Source of the DNA: Pseudomonadota bacterium
GTDB taxonomy: Bacteria > Pseudomonadota > Gammaproteobacteria > Acidiferrobacterales > Acidiferrobacteraceae
Reading direction: 5' to 3'
Assembly: GCA_021816625.1 (NCBI GenBank)
Contig: JAKAXM010000015.1
Coordinates: 1-61,181 of the forward strand
DNA: 61,181 bases
In this document: positions 8,634 to 16,611 of the stretch, piece by piece
How positions within the stretch are numbered: the first letter of the stretch is position 1
How the letters are laid out: each line of letters opens with the position of its first letter
The notes under the pieces: generated by a model
What the model was told of the DNA's origin: nothing
Database searches by the model: none
The model's input: the letters and a program-made list of their open reading frames with translations, nothing else
Position numbers and translations under genes: made by a program

Positions 8634-10025
8634 CTAATAGAAGATCGCGTTGGTGTAATGGACAAACGGGTCGCTGCGCATGCGATTGGGGTTTGTCAAA
8701 TATGAGACGCCAACGATCGCCCGCCACTCCGTGTAGGACAGAATGGGATCAGTGCTGATGCCCCGATCATACATGCCCTCTAGGCTTACGCTCAGATCGG
8801 GCGAGAGCCGGTAACGTAGCCGTAGCCCCCCACCAAAATCACGCGTATCGACGTTGTAATTCAAGTAATGGATCTTCACGTAGTCGCCAAAAACAGACTC
8901 CGTGACACGGTTTGAGGCATCGTACCCAAGATTGAACACCCCACCCTCGAGCTGCTGGCTCAAAGTCGCCGTCAGATAATGTAGGTGTTGCCAGAAGGCG
9001 CTGATGCGATCGACGCCATAGGATCTACGGTAGTCGTAGCTCAAGTTCGCCATGCGCCCGTAGTAGAGTCCGCCTCCTACGATCTGGCCGGGATTGGTCG
9101 CCACAGGAACGATCAGGTTCTGCGCGGGCGCCTCGAGCAAGGCATAACGACCGGCATCCCCGTAACTGCGATCGGCCGCCATTACGACCCGCGAGCGCCT
9201 TCCTAGGGTATCGGTAAGGGCGATGCGCGCAAGCGTACCGCTCAGGGTATGCGCCGTGCCGGTCTGCTCGATCTGCGTCCGTCCCCCCTGGGCACTAAGA
9301 CCAAGATTATCGATGCGGGTGTCAACGCCCAAGAATACGTCCTGCCGACGATAATCGGGATTGACCAGGGTATTGCGATAAATGACCTCCGACGGCACGT
9401 AATTTATGGAGGCCTTCGTAAACCGCGTGAAGGCATGAACAAACCGAGTCTCTGCCACCCACCTATAATTGCTGGTCGAATAGGTCGGCGGATAAGTGGA
9501 CGGCTCTTTCTGGTAATAGAAGTTGCGATAGCGCAAATTGACCTTGAACGCGTCTATAGGGTCTACATACCAAGAGAAATTGGGCCCTGCCGAAAAGGCG
9601 TTCGTGTTCTGCAGATTGGTCGGCGTCATCACGAAGCGCGGATCGATGGGCGCCTGGGTGAATATGTCGCGCTCAGAAAGACTAAAGACCTTGGGCAGAA
9701 CCACGTAATGCGTAAGCGAATTGACGCCGAAGAGCACGTCGTTGCCGTACGTCCCCAACGTAAAGACGCGGCCCATCGCTTCGAGATCGAGGTGTGTGTC
9801 GAGCCTCCGCCCGTGCTTTTGGTAGGAGAACAAGCCACGAAATATGTTGATGTACTCGTTTTGTTTGTCGGTCGGTGATCTATAGATATTGTTGGTGTAG
9901 ATACCGTTATAACCGACCCCGTATTCTATGTGGGCGGCCTGGGCCCTTATGGAAAATCCCATAAGAGCGCAAGACCCCACGCCCAGCATCCTGACGATGC
10001 GGGCCGCTTTCTTTGAGTTTTGCAC
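8634..10025 (-). CDS. EPS-locus outer-membrane beta-barrel protein (TIGR03016-like)
   Basis: A 463-residue protein. From the GTG at 10025 the N-terminus is a good signal peptide: a basic MQNSKKAAR region, a hydrophobic core, then cleavage after RAQA. The rest alternates short polar turns with amphipathic strands rich in Tyr and Arg, and the protein ends in an aromatic residue (AIFY), as outer-membrane barrels do. A longer frame to 10097 overlaps the upstream gene and lacks support. The GTG is 4 bp after the stop of the CpsD-like gene. Proteins at this position in PEP-CTERM-type loci are assigned to an outer-membrane family of unknown function; EPS secretion or surface anchoring is inferred. 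Confidence 0.75.
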   Translation of the reverse strand: MQNSKKAARIVRMLGVGSCALMGFSIRAQAAHIEYGVGYNGIYTNNIYRSPTDKQNEYINIFRGLFSYQKHGRRLDTHLDLEAMGRVFTLGTYGNDVLFGVNSLTHYVVLPKVFSLSERDIFTQAPIDPRFVMTPTNLQNTNAFSAGPNFSWYVDPIDAFKVNLRYRNFYYQKEPSTYPPTYSTSNYRWVAETRFVHAFTRFTKASINYVPSEVIYRNTLVNPDYRRQDVFLGVDTRIDNLGLSAQGGRTQIEQTGTAHTLSGTLARIALTDTLGRRSRVVMAADRSYGDAGRYALLEAPAQNLIVPVATNPGQIVGGGLYYGRMANLSYDYRRSYGVDRISAFWQHLHYLTATLSQQLEGGVFNLGYDASNRVTESVFGDYVKIHYLNYNVDTRDFGGGLRLRYRLSPDLSVSLEGMYDRGISTDPILSYTEWRAIVGVSYLTNPNRMRSDPFVHYTNAIFY

Positions 10026-10029
10026 GCTT

Positions 10030-10869
10030 TTAATTCCAAATGACGCGACGCGGCTGCGGCTCGTCGTTGAAGACAACACCCAGGAACTTCTGCTCATCTA
10101 TGCCCTTGGCCGCAGCCCAGATTTGAGACTCTGTAGCCTTGCCATAAGGCACTACAAGCAATACGAAGTCGGCGAGTTCGGCAAGGACAGCTGCGTCAGC
10201 CGATTCGGCCGGAGACGCCGCATCCAGGACGATGTAGCGGTCTGGATAGCGATCTTTGAGGTGGCTTATGAGATCGCGCATGCGGCGTGAATCTAGGTGC
10301 TCGGTCCCCGCATCGCTCTTTCTACCAGCCGGTATCAAACGGAAACGAGGAATGCCCCCTTCATGGATGATCTGCGCCACGTCCAGATCATCGGCCTCCA
10401 GATAATCGGTCAGGCCGTAATGAATATCGCCACTCACCAAGCGATCTTGCTGGGGATCGCGCAGCCGGCAGTCGATCAGAAGGGCCGTCTTGGTTTCGTC
10501 AAAGGCAAAGGACGCCGCAAGATTGAGCGCGACGAAGCTTGCCCCGCCATCCGGGACCACCGATGCCACCAATACCACGCAGTTTCTCGGGCCCGCGTTC
10601 TGCAGGATATGTGTTCGCATGTGCCGGAACGATTCCACCACCCTGGCATCCTCCATCTCCTGATAGATAATCTTGGCTTCGTCCAGATCGGATCGCTCCA
10701 TGCGGAATTTTTGCGACATCCGCGGGATCTGCACGGTATAGGCGGCTAGGTCCTTGACACCGACGATCAGCGGCTTTTCCTGTGCCACTGCCTGCGCGGT
10801 GCTGGGCAAGGGCTGAGCCACTTCATCCATGGCACGCGCTTTCTGTAATGCTTTCTCAACTTTGCTCAT
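10030..10869 (-). CDS. CpsD/CapB-like P-loop protein of EPS locus, probable pseudokinase
   Basis: A 279-residue protein of the bacterial tyrosine kinase (BY-kinase) family. It starts MSKVEKALQKAR as the exosortase-associated autokinases do and has a Walker A'-like ALLIDCRLRDP segment and a Walker B-like RYIVLDAA. The P-loop, however, reads PDGGAS at residues 106-111 where active kinases have GEGKS/T, so the invariant lysine is replaced by alanine. The C-terminus (RRVIWN) lacks the usual tyrosine cluster. It overlaps the Wzz-like gene by 4 bp, its expected membrane activator partner. I infer a structural or allosteric role in chain-length control rather than autophosphorylation. Confidence 0.8.
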   Translation of the reverse strand: MSKVEKALQKARAMDEVAQPLPSTAQAVAQEKPLIVGVKDLAAYTVQIPRMSQKFRMERSDLDEAKIIYQEMEDARVVESFRHMRTHILQNAGPRNCVVLVASVVPDGGASFVALNLAASFAFDETKTALLIDCRLRDPQQDRLVSGDIHYGLTDYLEADDLDVAQIIHEGGIPRFRLIPAGRKSDAGTEHLDSRRMRDLISHLKDRYPDRYIVLDAASPAESADAAVLAELADFVLLVVPYGKATESQIWAAAKGIDEQKFLGVVFNDEPQPRRVIWN

Positions 10870-12395
10870 AGAGTTCTACCCGATAGGACGAGACTGACGG
10901 CGACGAACAACACGCTAAAGACAAGGACCCCCAACCAATGCAGGCTGCGACGCGCAGTGAGCGTCTCGCTTGGCCCGTAAAGGTGAGGAACCACCGCAAG
11001 CAGCGGCAGGTTAAGAGTCTCCGGAATGATGGCCTCGGCCCGTACCCGAGCGTCCATCTGACTGCGTCCATAGAGCAGTCCGAATGGCAGCAATAGGCCA
11101 AGAACGATGCCGCCTACAACAAAAAGCGCGAACGGCGGGCCCAGGGGCGCGGCTGGCATGGTAGCTGGCTCATAAACACGGAAGGACAGCGCCTGTTGCG
11201 CCTTCTCGAGGTTAAGAGAGACCCGCGCCTGCTCACGGCGCTTCAGAAGGCCGTCGAGCGTTTGGCGGTCGACCTCATAGTTGCGCAGAAGTGTTGATAC
11301 TGCGGAGGATCCCTGCGAGGCCCGCAATGCGCGCATCTGCGAGGAAAGTAGGCTCTGGGATTCAGCGGTCTCCGCCCGTAAGGTAGCGACGCGCGCCTGA
11401 GTCTCGTCTAGCTCATGCTCCAGTTTCTGGAAAAACTGTCCCGATCCGACGGCAAACGCAAAGGTCTGTTGACCAGGATGCAAGGCCCGCTCTTTTGCCG
11501 AAAGCGCGGCGATCCGCGTCCTTAGGGTCTTGACCTCGGTGCTCAGGGTCTTGATGCCAGGATAGGTGCGACGGTAATAGAGCCGCAGTTTTTGCAACTC
11601 CGCCTCGTCTGCGATGAGGCGGGAGCGGTCTAGGCCTATCTTAGCGGCGATAGAGTTGGCTTGACCGTGGCCTGTGAGCTCCTGCTCGAGCGCCTTGACT
11701 CGTCCCTCATCCTCTTTCATTTCTATGCGACTTTTATCATAGTCCATGCGCAGATGCGCGATACGGCGGCGCTCATAGCGGGCATAGGTATGATTGGCGT
11801 CCAAGGTGTTGGCCTTGAGCTTCTTGATTTCCGCGTCTTCGCTTTGTAGCCGCCGGCGGTAGCTTGCTACCTGGGAATTGAGGAAGGCGTAGGCACCGCT
11901 TGCCTGCTGCAAGGCCGATTTTTTGTCTTGGCCAATGAACTGGGCGACGACGGCTTGGGTGAGGTGATAAGCGCGAACCGGGTCCGTATTCTTAAAAGAC
12001 ACGCTGATCAGATTCTTGCCGAGGTCCATCACCGAGGCCTGCGAGCGGACGTCTTTGACCATCTCGGCCCGTTTCCGGGCGGACATGGATTTGCGGAAGA
12101 ATCCGGCCTTCTGAAGGGCGGGCAGCAAGACCTCGCGGCTCGTTATGAGATCTTGCGCGATCTTGGCGCGCTGCTGACCGATGTCCGGCTGAAACGCCGC
12201 TCCTTTAATGAGGGGCGCTATGAGCCGCTTGTTGTTTACGAGTATCAAGGAAGTCGACTGATACGACTTGGGCCAGAGAAAGCCTGCGGCTGTAGCAAGC
12301 GCCGTCACGGCAACGAAGGTACCGGCTACAAAACGCCGGTGAGTAAAGGCCTCCTTGCCGAGAATGTGAGCATTTTGCTCGAATGTCAGTCTCAT
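10866..12395 (-). CDS. Wzz-like polysaccharide chain-length determinant protein (exosortase-locus type)
   Basis: A 509-residue inner-membrane protein. A transmembrane helix at about residues 22-41 leads into a long periplasmic region with extensive helical and coiled-coil stretches (about 170-400). A second transmembrane segment follows the proline-rich motif AAPLGPPFALF, and a third hydrophobic helix sits near the C-terminus (WLGVLVFSVLFVAVSLVL). Classical Wzz has two membrane helices; the extra one is a variant seen in the PEP-CTERM-associated group. AAGGATATCGT precedes the ATG. It acts with the Wza-like lipoprotein and the P-loop protein to set EPS length and export. Confidence 0.88.
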   Translation of the reverse strand: MRLTFEQNAHILGKEAFTHRRFVAGTFVAVTALATAAGFLWPKSYQSTSLILVNNKRLIAPLIKGAAFQPDIGQQRAKIAQDLITSREVLLPALQKAGFFRKSMSARKRAEMVKDVRSQASVMDLGKNLISVSFKNTDPVRAYHLTQAVVAQFIGQDKKSALQQASGAYAFLNSQVASYRRRLQSEDAEIKKLKANTLDANHTYARYERRRIAHLRMDYDKSRIEMKEDEGRVKALEQELTGHGQANSIAAKIGLDRSRLIADEAELQKLRLYYRRTYPGIKTLSTEVKTLRTRIAALSAKERALHPGQQTFAFAVGSGQFFQKLEHELDETQARVATLRAETAESQSLLSSQMRALRASQGSSAVSTLLRNYEVDRQTLDGLLKRREQARVSLNLEKAQQALSFRVYEPATMPAAPLGPPFALFVVGGIVLGLLLPFGLLYGRSQMDARVRAEAIIPETLNLPLLAVVPHLYGPSETLTARRSLHWLGVLVFSVLFVAVSLVLSGRTL

Positions 12396-12424
12396 ACGAT
12401 ATCCTTATCCTTAAGATGCGTGAC

Positions 12425-13060
12425 TTAGAGGAGACGCTCTGGAACGGTTATGATGTCGCCAGGCCTTAGCCGATAGTTCGTGCCCAGACTGCCGTCGTTC
12501 AAGATGCTGCCTAGCTTGACGTGGATGACGCGCTCCTTGTGGCCGACCTCTCTGTGGATTTCGGTATCGTTGGCCGCCGCAAAGGTATTGAGTCCGCCGG
12601 CATCGAGGACCGCGTCCAGGACCGTCATGCCCGGCTCGAATTTGAGCGACGCTGGGTGCTCGACGGCCCCTGTGACGCGAATCCGGTCGGCATAACTGTC
12701 TTGCACCACGCGCTTTACGATGACCGTCACCTGCGGATCGCGAACATAGTAGGCAAGCTTCTTGCGGATGATCCGGGCGACGCCCGAGGCCGTATGCCCG
12801 GCTACAGGAACGGCCCCGATGAGGGGCATTGAAATGCGCCCGTCAGGCCGTACGGGGACGGTCTCGGAAAGCTGTTTGTTGTGCCAGACGGACACGTCGA
12901 TGACGTCGGCTACTGCCAGACGATAATGGGGGACAGTGGCACTCGCGATCGTAGCGGTGTGCGCCGACTCCCCGACCGGCCGCATCGGGGTCTGCGCGCA
13001 GGCGCTGAGACCGACCACCGCGACCGTGGCGACTAATGGCTTTAGCTTCATGGGTTTCAT
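12425..13060 (-). CDS. Wza-like polysaccharide export lipoprotein
   Basis: A 211-residue lipoprotein with a signal peptide ending in the lipobox LSAC (Cys21 from the first ATG). It continues with the polysaccharide export domain (YRLAVADVIDVSVW, VRPDGRISMPLIG) and a SLBB domain (VTGAVEHPASLKF to the end). It would form the outer-membrane EPS channel with the Wzz-like partner. Two ATGs, 13060 and 13051, are possible; AAGGA lies 8 nt before the second and directly before the first, so the start is uncertain by three codons. At 211 residues it is shorter than E. coli Wza (about 380) but normal for the exosortase-associated type. Confidence 0.9.
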   Translation of the reverse strand: MKPMKLKPLVATVAVVGLSACAQTPMRPVGESAHTATIASATVPHYRLAVADVIDVSVWHNKQLSETVPVRPDGRISMPLIGAVPVAGHTASGVARIIRKKLAYYVRDPQVTVIVKRVVQDSYADRIRVTGAVEHPASLKFEPGMTVLDAVLDAGGLNTFAAANDTEIHREVGHKERVIHVKLGSILNDGSLGTNYRLRPGDIITVPERLL

Positions 13061-13155
13061 CCTTGGGTGTATCTTCCTTGTGAGAGCAACTCAACCTTAG
13101 CGCCGCAAGCTCATCCCTTATATCCGACCAAGGTCCCTACGGATAATTACGAGGA

Positions 13156-14538
13156 TCAGCGGGCCCCATCTTGAAAAATGACGACCTGAATCGTCTGAAA
13201 AAGCACAATGAGATCGAGAAACAGGGTGTTGTTCTTGACGTAATAGAGGTCGTATTTCAGCTTCTCCACGGCATCCTCCACCGACGCCCCGTAGGGGTAA
13301 CGGACCTGGGCCCAACCCGTTATGCCCGGTTTGATGGCGTGACGGTAGCTGTAGTAGGGGATATCGCGCGTAAGCTGCGCTACGAAAAACGGCCGCTCGG
13401 GGCGCGGACCGACAAAACTCATATCACCCCGCAGGACGTTCAGGGCTTGGGGTAGCTCGTCGATGCGGACCTTGCGGATAAAGGCCCCGACCCGGGTCAC
13501 GCGGCTATCGTTTTGCTTCGCCCAGCGTGGCTGGCCGTCATTCTCGGCGTTTACGCGCATGCTCCGGAACTTAAGGAGCGAAAACACGCGACCGCCCTGC
13601 CCGACCCGCTCTTGGCGATAGAACACAGGGCCATTGTCTTCGATCTTGATGGCAAGGGCCGTGAGCGCCATCACGGGCGCACACACAAGGAGAAGCAGCG
13701 TGCTTACCGTTACATCGAAGACCCGCTTCACCCATGCCTTGATGAGTCCCTGGGCAAACCCATCGGCAAAGACAAGCCAACTCGTATTCAAAGACTCGAG
13801 CTCTATGCGCCCGCTCTCGCGCTCGAAAAAGGTCGTAAGATCCACGACGCGGGTACCGGCAAGTTTGCATTCGAGGAGCTCATTGATCGGAAGCGCGTGG
13901 CGCCGGTCGCGGCTCCCCACGATGATTTCAGTGACCCGATTCTCACGCGCTATCGCCGCCAACGATTGACCGCCCTTCAAGACCATGGGGCCGTCTAGAT
14001 CTTCGCGCTCGCCGCACGGCACGAAACCGACCACCTGGAAGCCCGGACGACCCGGACCGCCTTTGGCAAGCGCCTGCACGGCCCGGGCCCGGCGTCCGGT
14101 GCCGAGCACCAGGACCTGCCGGTTGCCGGCGGTCCGGCGGGCCACGGCCACATAAAAAAGCCGGGTCAGCATCGTGCCGCACAAGGCCACGAGCACTACT
14201 GAAGCCAAGATCGAGGGTGGCAAGACCAGCGACGGCAGGATCGGCAGCAAGGTACAAAAGACGAGGAAACCAAGCGAGAGACTTACGACGAGCCGCGGAA
14301 AATACCCCCACTGCCCTTCCTTCAGTTCCCGCTGATACAAGCCAAGCGCGGTCATAGCGATCAGCATCACGAACACGAAGAGCACGGCGCGAGCGGAATT
14401 CGCGAGATCTTGAGGGGACGCAGTAAACCCCCCGTCGACCTGCGAGCCGATATAGAGCGCGCCCCACAACACCAATACCTCGGAGAGCCCCAGGATCAAA
14501 AGACCTTTGGGCAGATAGTGCCGGAAAATGCGGATCAT
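13156..14538 (-). CDS. EPS-initiating undecaprenyl-phosphate sugar phosphotransferase (exosortase-locus type)
   Basis: A 460-residue protein with four to five N-terminal membrane helices, a central Rossmann-like region (VLVLGTGRRARAVQAL), another helix near residues 270-290, and a C-terminal bacterial sugar transferase domain. That domain shows KRVFDVTVS, FYRQERVGQGG, FKFRSM-like LLKFRSMR, RKVRIDELPQ and GDMSFVGPRPE. It transfers a hexose-1-phosphate to undecaprenyl phosphate, the first step of EPS synthesis. It is the first gene of the EPS run, with AGGGA 7 nt before the ATG and a weak candidate promoter 14570-14599. The layout matches the family called PEP-CTERM/exosortase-system glycosyltransferase. 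Confidence 0.9.
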   Translation of the reverse strand: MIRIFRHYLPKGLLILGLSEVLVLWGALYIGSQVDGGFTASPQDLANSARAVLFVFVMLIAMTALGLYQRELKEGQWGYFPRLVVSLSLGFLVFCTLLPILPSLVLPPSILASVVLVALCGTMLTRLFYVAVARRTAGNRQVLVLGTGRRARAVQALAKGGPGRPGFQVVGFVPCGEREDLDGPMVLKGGQSLAAIARENRVTEIIVGSRDRRHALPINELLECKLAGTRVVDLTTFFERESGRIELESLNTSWLVFADGFAQGLIKAWVKRVFDVTVSTLLLLVCAPVMALTALAIKIEDNGPVFYRQERVGQGGRVFSLLKFRSMRVNAENDGQPRWAKQNDSRVTRVGAFIRKVRIDELPQALNVLRGDMSFVGPRPERPFFVAQLTRDIPYYSYRHAIKPGITGWAQVRYPYGASVEDAVEKLKYDLYYVKNNTLFLDLIVLFQTIQVVIFQDGAR

Positions 14539-14569
14539 GTTACGTCCCTGTAACGGTCCAGTCTGCGGC

Positions 14570-14599
14570 CATTTAGCGGCCCAAACCGGGGCAAGACAA
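14570..14599 (-). promoter_or_regulatory. Weak candidate sigma-70 promoter of the EPS operon
   Basis: Reading the minus strand, TTGTCT (14599-14594) and TAAATG (14575-14570) are separated by 18 bp, about 30 bp upstream of the first EPS gene. The match is partial at both boxes. No convincing sigma-54 pattern was found in the 177-bp gap after rarA (14539-14715), which also holds several GC-rich inverted repeats. Confidence 0.25.
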
Positions 14600-14715
14600 T
14601 CCGACTTCGGTCCCGCCCGTCGCGAGACACGGATACCGGCGGGGATGGGTCTTCAGGGTGCCGGGAACCGCCACACCGGGGCGCGCCACGCGCCGCCGAC
14701 CTCCTGCCCGAACAC

Positions 14716-15996
14716 TCAGGCGTCGCGGTCGCGCTGGCGCAAACGAGCCAGGCGCTCGGCGATGCGCATCTCCAAGCCCCGGTCGGTGGGTTCGTAATAA
14801 CGAGGGTTTTTCATGCCGTCAGGAAAATACGAGACACCGGCTGCGTAGGCCTCGGGCTCGTCATGCGGATAGCGGTAGTCGCGCCCATGACCGAGGCTGC
14901 GCGCCAGTACTGTGGGGGCGTTGCGCAGGTGCACAGGTACCGGCGCCGTGCCCTGTGCCTGGACGTCCTTTTGCGCCGCCTTGAAGGCCTTGTAGACCGC
15001 GTTGCTCTTCGGGGCCGAGGCGAGATAGACGGCCGCCTGGGCGAGGGCGAGCTCGCCTTCCGGACGGCCCAAACGATCCAAGGCCACCCAAGCGTCGAGG
15101 GCCAAGGACAGCGCCCGCGGGTCGGCGTTCCCGATATCCTCGCTCGCCGCCCGCACGAGCCGCCGCGCGACGTAGCGCGGGTCGCAGCCGCCATCCAGCA
15201 GGCGCGCCAGCCAATATAAAGCGCCATCAGGACTGGATCCGCGCACGGCCTTGTGGAGCGCCGAGATCTGATCGTAAAGCAGATCTGCCCCTTTATCGAA
15301 GCGGCGATACTGGGCGCCGGCCGCCTGCCGGACCATATCGTCATCGATCAGTGTGCTGCCGCTTGATAAGGCCAGATCGGCTGCAAGCTCCAATAGACCC
15401 AGTGCCCGGCGGGCATCGCCGTCGGCGGCGTCGGCGATCGCGGCGGCCGCCTGGGGACTGCAGTCCACGGCCTGCGCCAGGCCCTCGGGTGCAGCCAGCG
15501 CCCGCTGCAAGAGCCCCATGATCTCAGCTGCGCTAAGCGGCTCCAGGCCGTGCAACCTCAGTCGCGACAACAGCGCCGCGCTCAAGGCGAATGCGGGGTT
15601 TTCCGTCGTGGCCCCGATCAGGATGATCGTGCCTTCTTCGAGGGGGCGCAACAGCGCATCCTGCTGGGCTCGGTTATAGCGGTGGATCTCGTCGATGAAG
15701 ACCAGCAGCGCCTGGCCCTGGTCGCGAGCGCCCCGGCCGCGTTCCTCGAGGTCCTTGATCTCGCGCACCCCACTTGCCAGCGCACTCAAAGCCACGAAAT
15801 CCTGGCCACAGGCCTGCGCCAATAAGCGGGCGAGCGTCGTCTTGCCGGTGCCGGGCGGACCATAGAGGACCATGGAATAAGGACGGCCGCGCTCGTAGGC
15901 GACGCGCAGGGGCGCGCGGGGCGCAAGAATCGAGACATGCCCCACGACCTCGCCGAGCGTCCGGGGTCGTACGCGTTCTGCGAGGGGTGCCGCCAC
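14716..15996 (-). CDS. rarA: Replication-associated recombination protein A (RarA/MgsA)
   Basis: A 426-residue AAA+ ATPase of the clamp-loader type acting at stalled forks. It has Walker A GPPGTGKTT, Walker B FIDEIHRYN and sensor 1 GATTENPAF, followed by the RarA C-terminal tetramerisation region (GCDPRYVARRLVR). A longer frame begins at 16206 inside lolA. I use the GTG at 15996, which shares one base with the lolA stop (TAGTG) and puts AERVRPRTLGEVVGH right at the N-terminus as in homologues. It ends the ftsK-lolA-rarA operon. Confidence 0.92.
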   Translation of the reverse strand: MAAPLAERVRPRTLGEVVGHVSILAPRAPLRVAYERGRPYSMVLYGPPGTGKTTLARLLAQACGQDFVALSALASGVREIKDLEERGRGARDQGQALLVFIDEIHRYNRAQQDALLRPLEEGTIILIGATTENPAFALSAALLSRLRLHGLEPLSAAEIMGLLQRALAAPEGLAQAVDCSPQAAAAIADAADGDARRALGLLELAADLALSSGSTLIDDDMVRQAAGAQYRRFDKGADLLYDQISALHKAVRGSSPDGALYWLARLLDGGCDPRYVARRLVRAASEDIGNADPRALSLALDAWVALDRLGRPEGELALAQAAVYLASAPKSNAVYKAFKAAQKDVQAQGTAPVPVHLRNAPTVLARSLGHGRDYRYPHDEPEAYAAGVSYFPDGMKNPRYYEPTDRGLEMRIAERLARLRQRDRDA

Positions 15997-16607
15997 TACT
16001 CGTCGACGATCGCCGTGTGCGGCGGTGGCTGGAACCGGAAGATCGTGCCCGGCAATGGCCTGTTCCAGACCACGTCGTGCAAACGGATATCCGTCGTCTG
16101 ACCCATGGCGTCCTTGACCACGAGGCGCGCGATGCGCGGTCCCCGGTAGCCGATACGGATGGACTGAAAGCCTTGTCCGCCCCCCCGCGGCGTAAGCCGC
16201 AGCCAATGGAGGTCAGCACGCATCGGCAGGGTCTGCACGAAAAACAGCCGCCGGAGGTGGCCTGCACCCGCCAACAGCAAGGCCGGCGTACGGCCTAGGG
16301 CCGCACTCACGCTATAACGGGTCGCTTGGGCGAGTCCCGGGTCATAGAGCCATACCGTGTGGCCGCGGCCTACGATTTGCTCGCGATACGGGGTCGCATA
16401 ATCCCAGCGGAACCGCCCCGGACGGGCCAGCCACAGGGTCCCATGACCCCGCGTCACGACCCGCCCCCGTGCGTCGCGCACCGTCTGCGTGAAATGGCCA
16501 TGCAGGGTATGCACGGTCGCGAAGAAGCGCGCGAGATCGGCGCCACGCGCGACCCCGGCCTGGGATACGACCGCCATACTCACGCACAAAAGAAACCAGC
16601 TACGCAT
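15996..16607 (-). CDS. lolA: Outer-membrane lipoprotein carrier protein LolA
   Basis: A 203-residue periplasmic chaperone that ferries lipoproteins from LolCDE to LolB. The ATG at 16607 begins a signal peptide (MRSWFLLCVSMAVVSQAGVARG, quoted in part: cleavage after ARG/A), while the longer frame to 16655 runs into ftsK. Features include HGHFTQTVRDARG, the GTLWLARPGRFRWDY block typical of LolA and the strand-rich C-terminus. It starts 4 bp after the ftsK stop and overlaps rarA by one base. Confidence 0.92.
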   Translation of the reverse strand: MRSWFLLCVSMAVVSQAGVARGADLARFFATVHTLHGHFTQTVRDARGRVVTRGHGTLWLARPGRFRWDYATPYREQIVGRGHTVWLYDPGLAQATRYSVSAALGRTPALLLAGAGHLRRLFFVQTLPMRADLHWLRLTPRGGGQGFQSIRIGYRGPRIARLVVKDAMGQTTDIRLHDVVWNRPLPGTIFRFQPPPHTAIVDE

Positions 16608-16611
16608 GATG

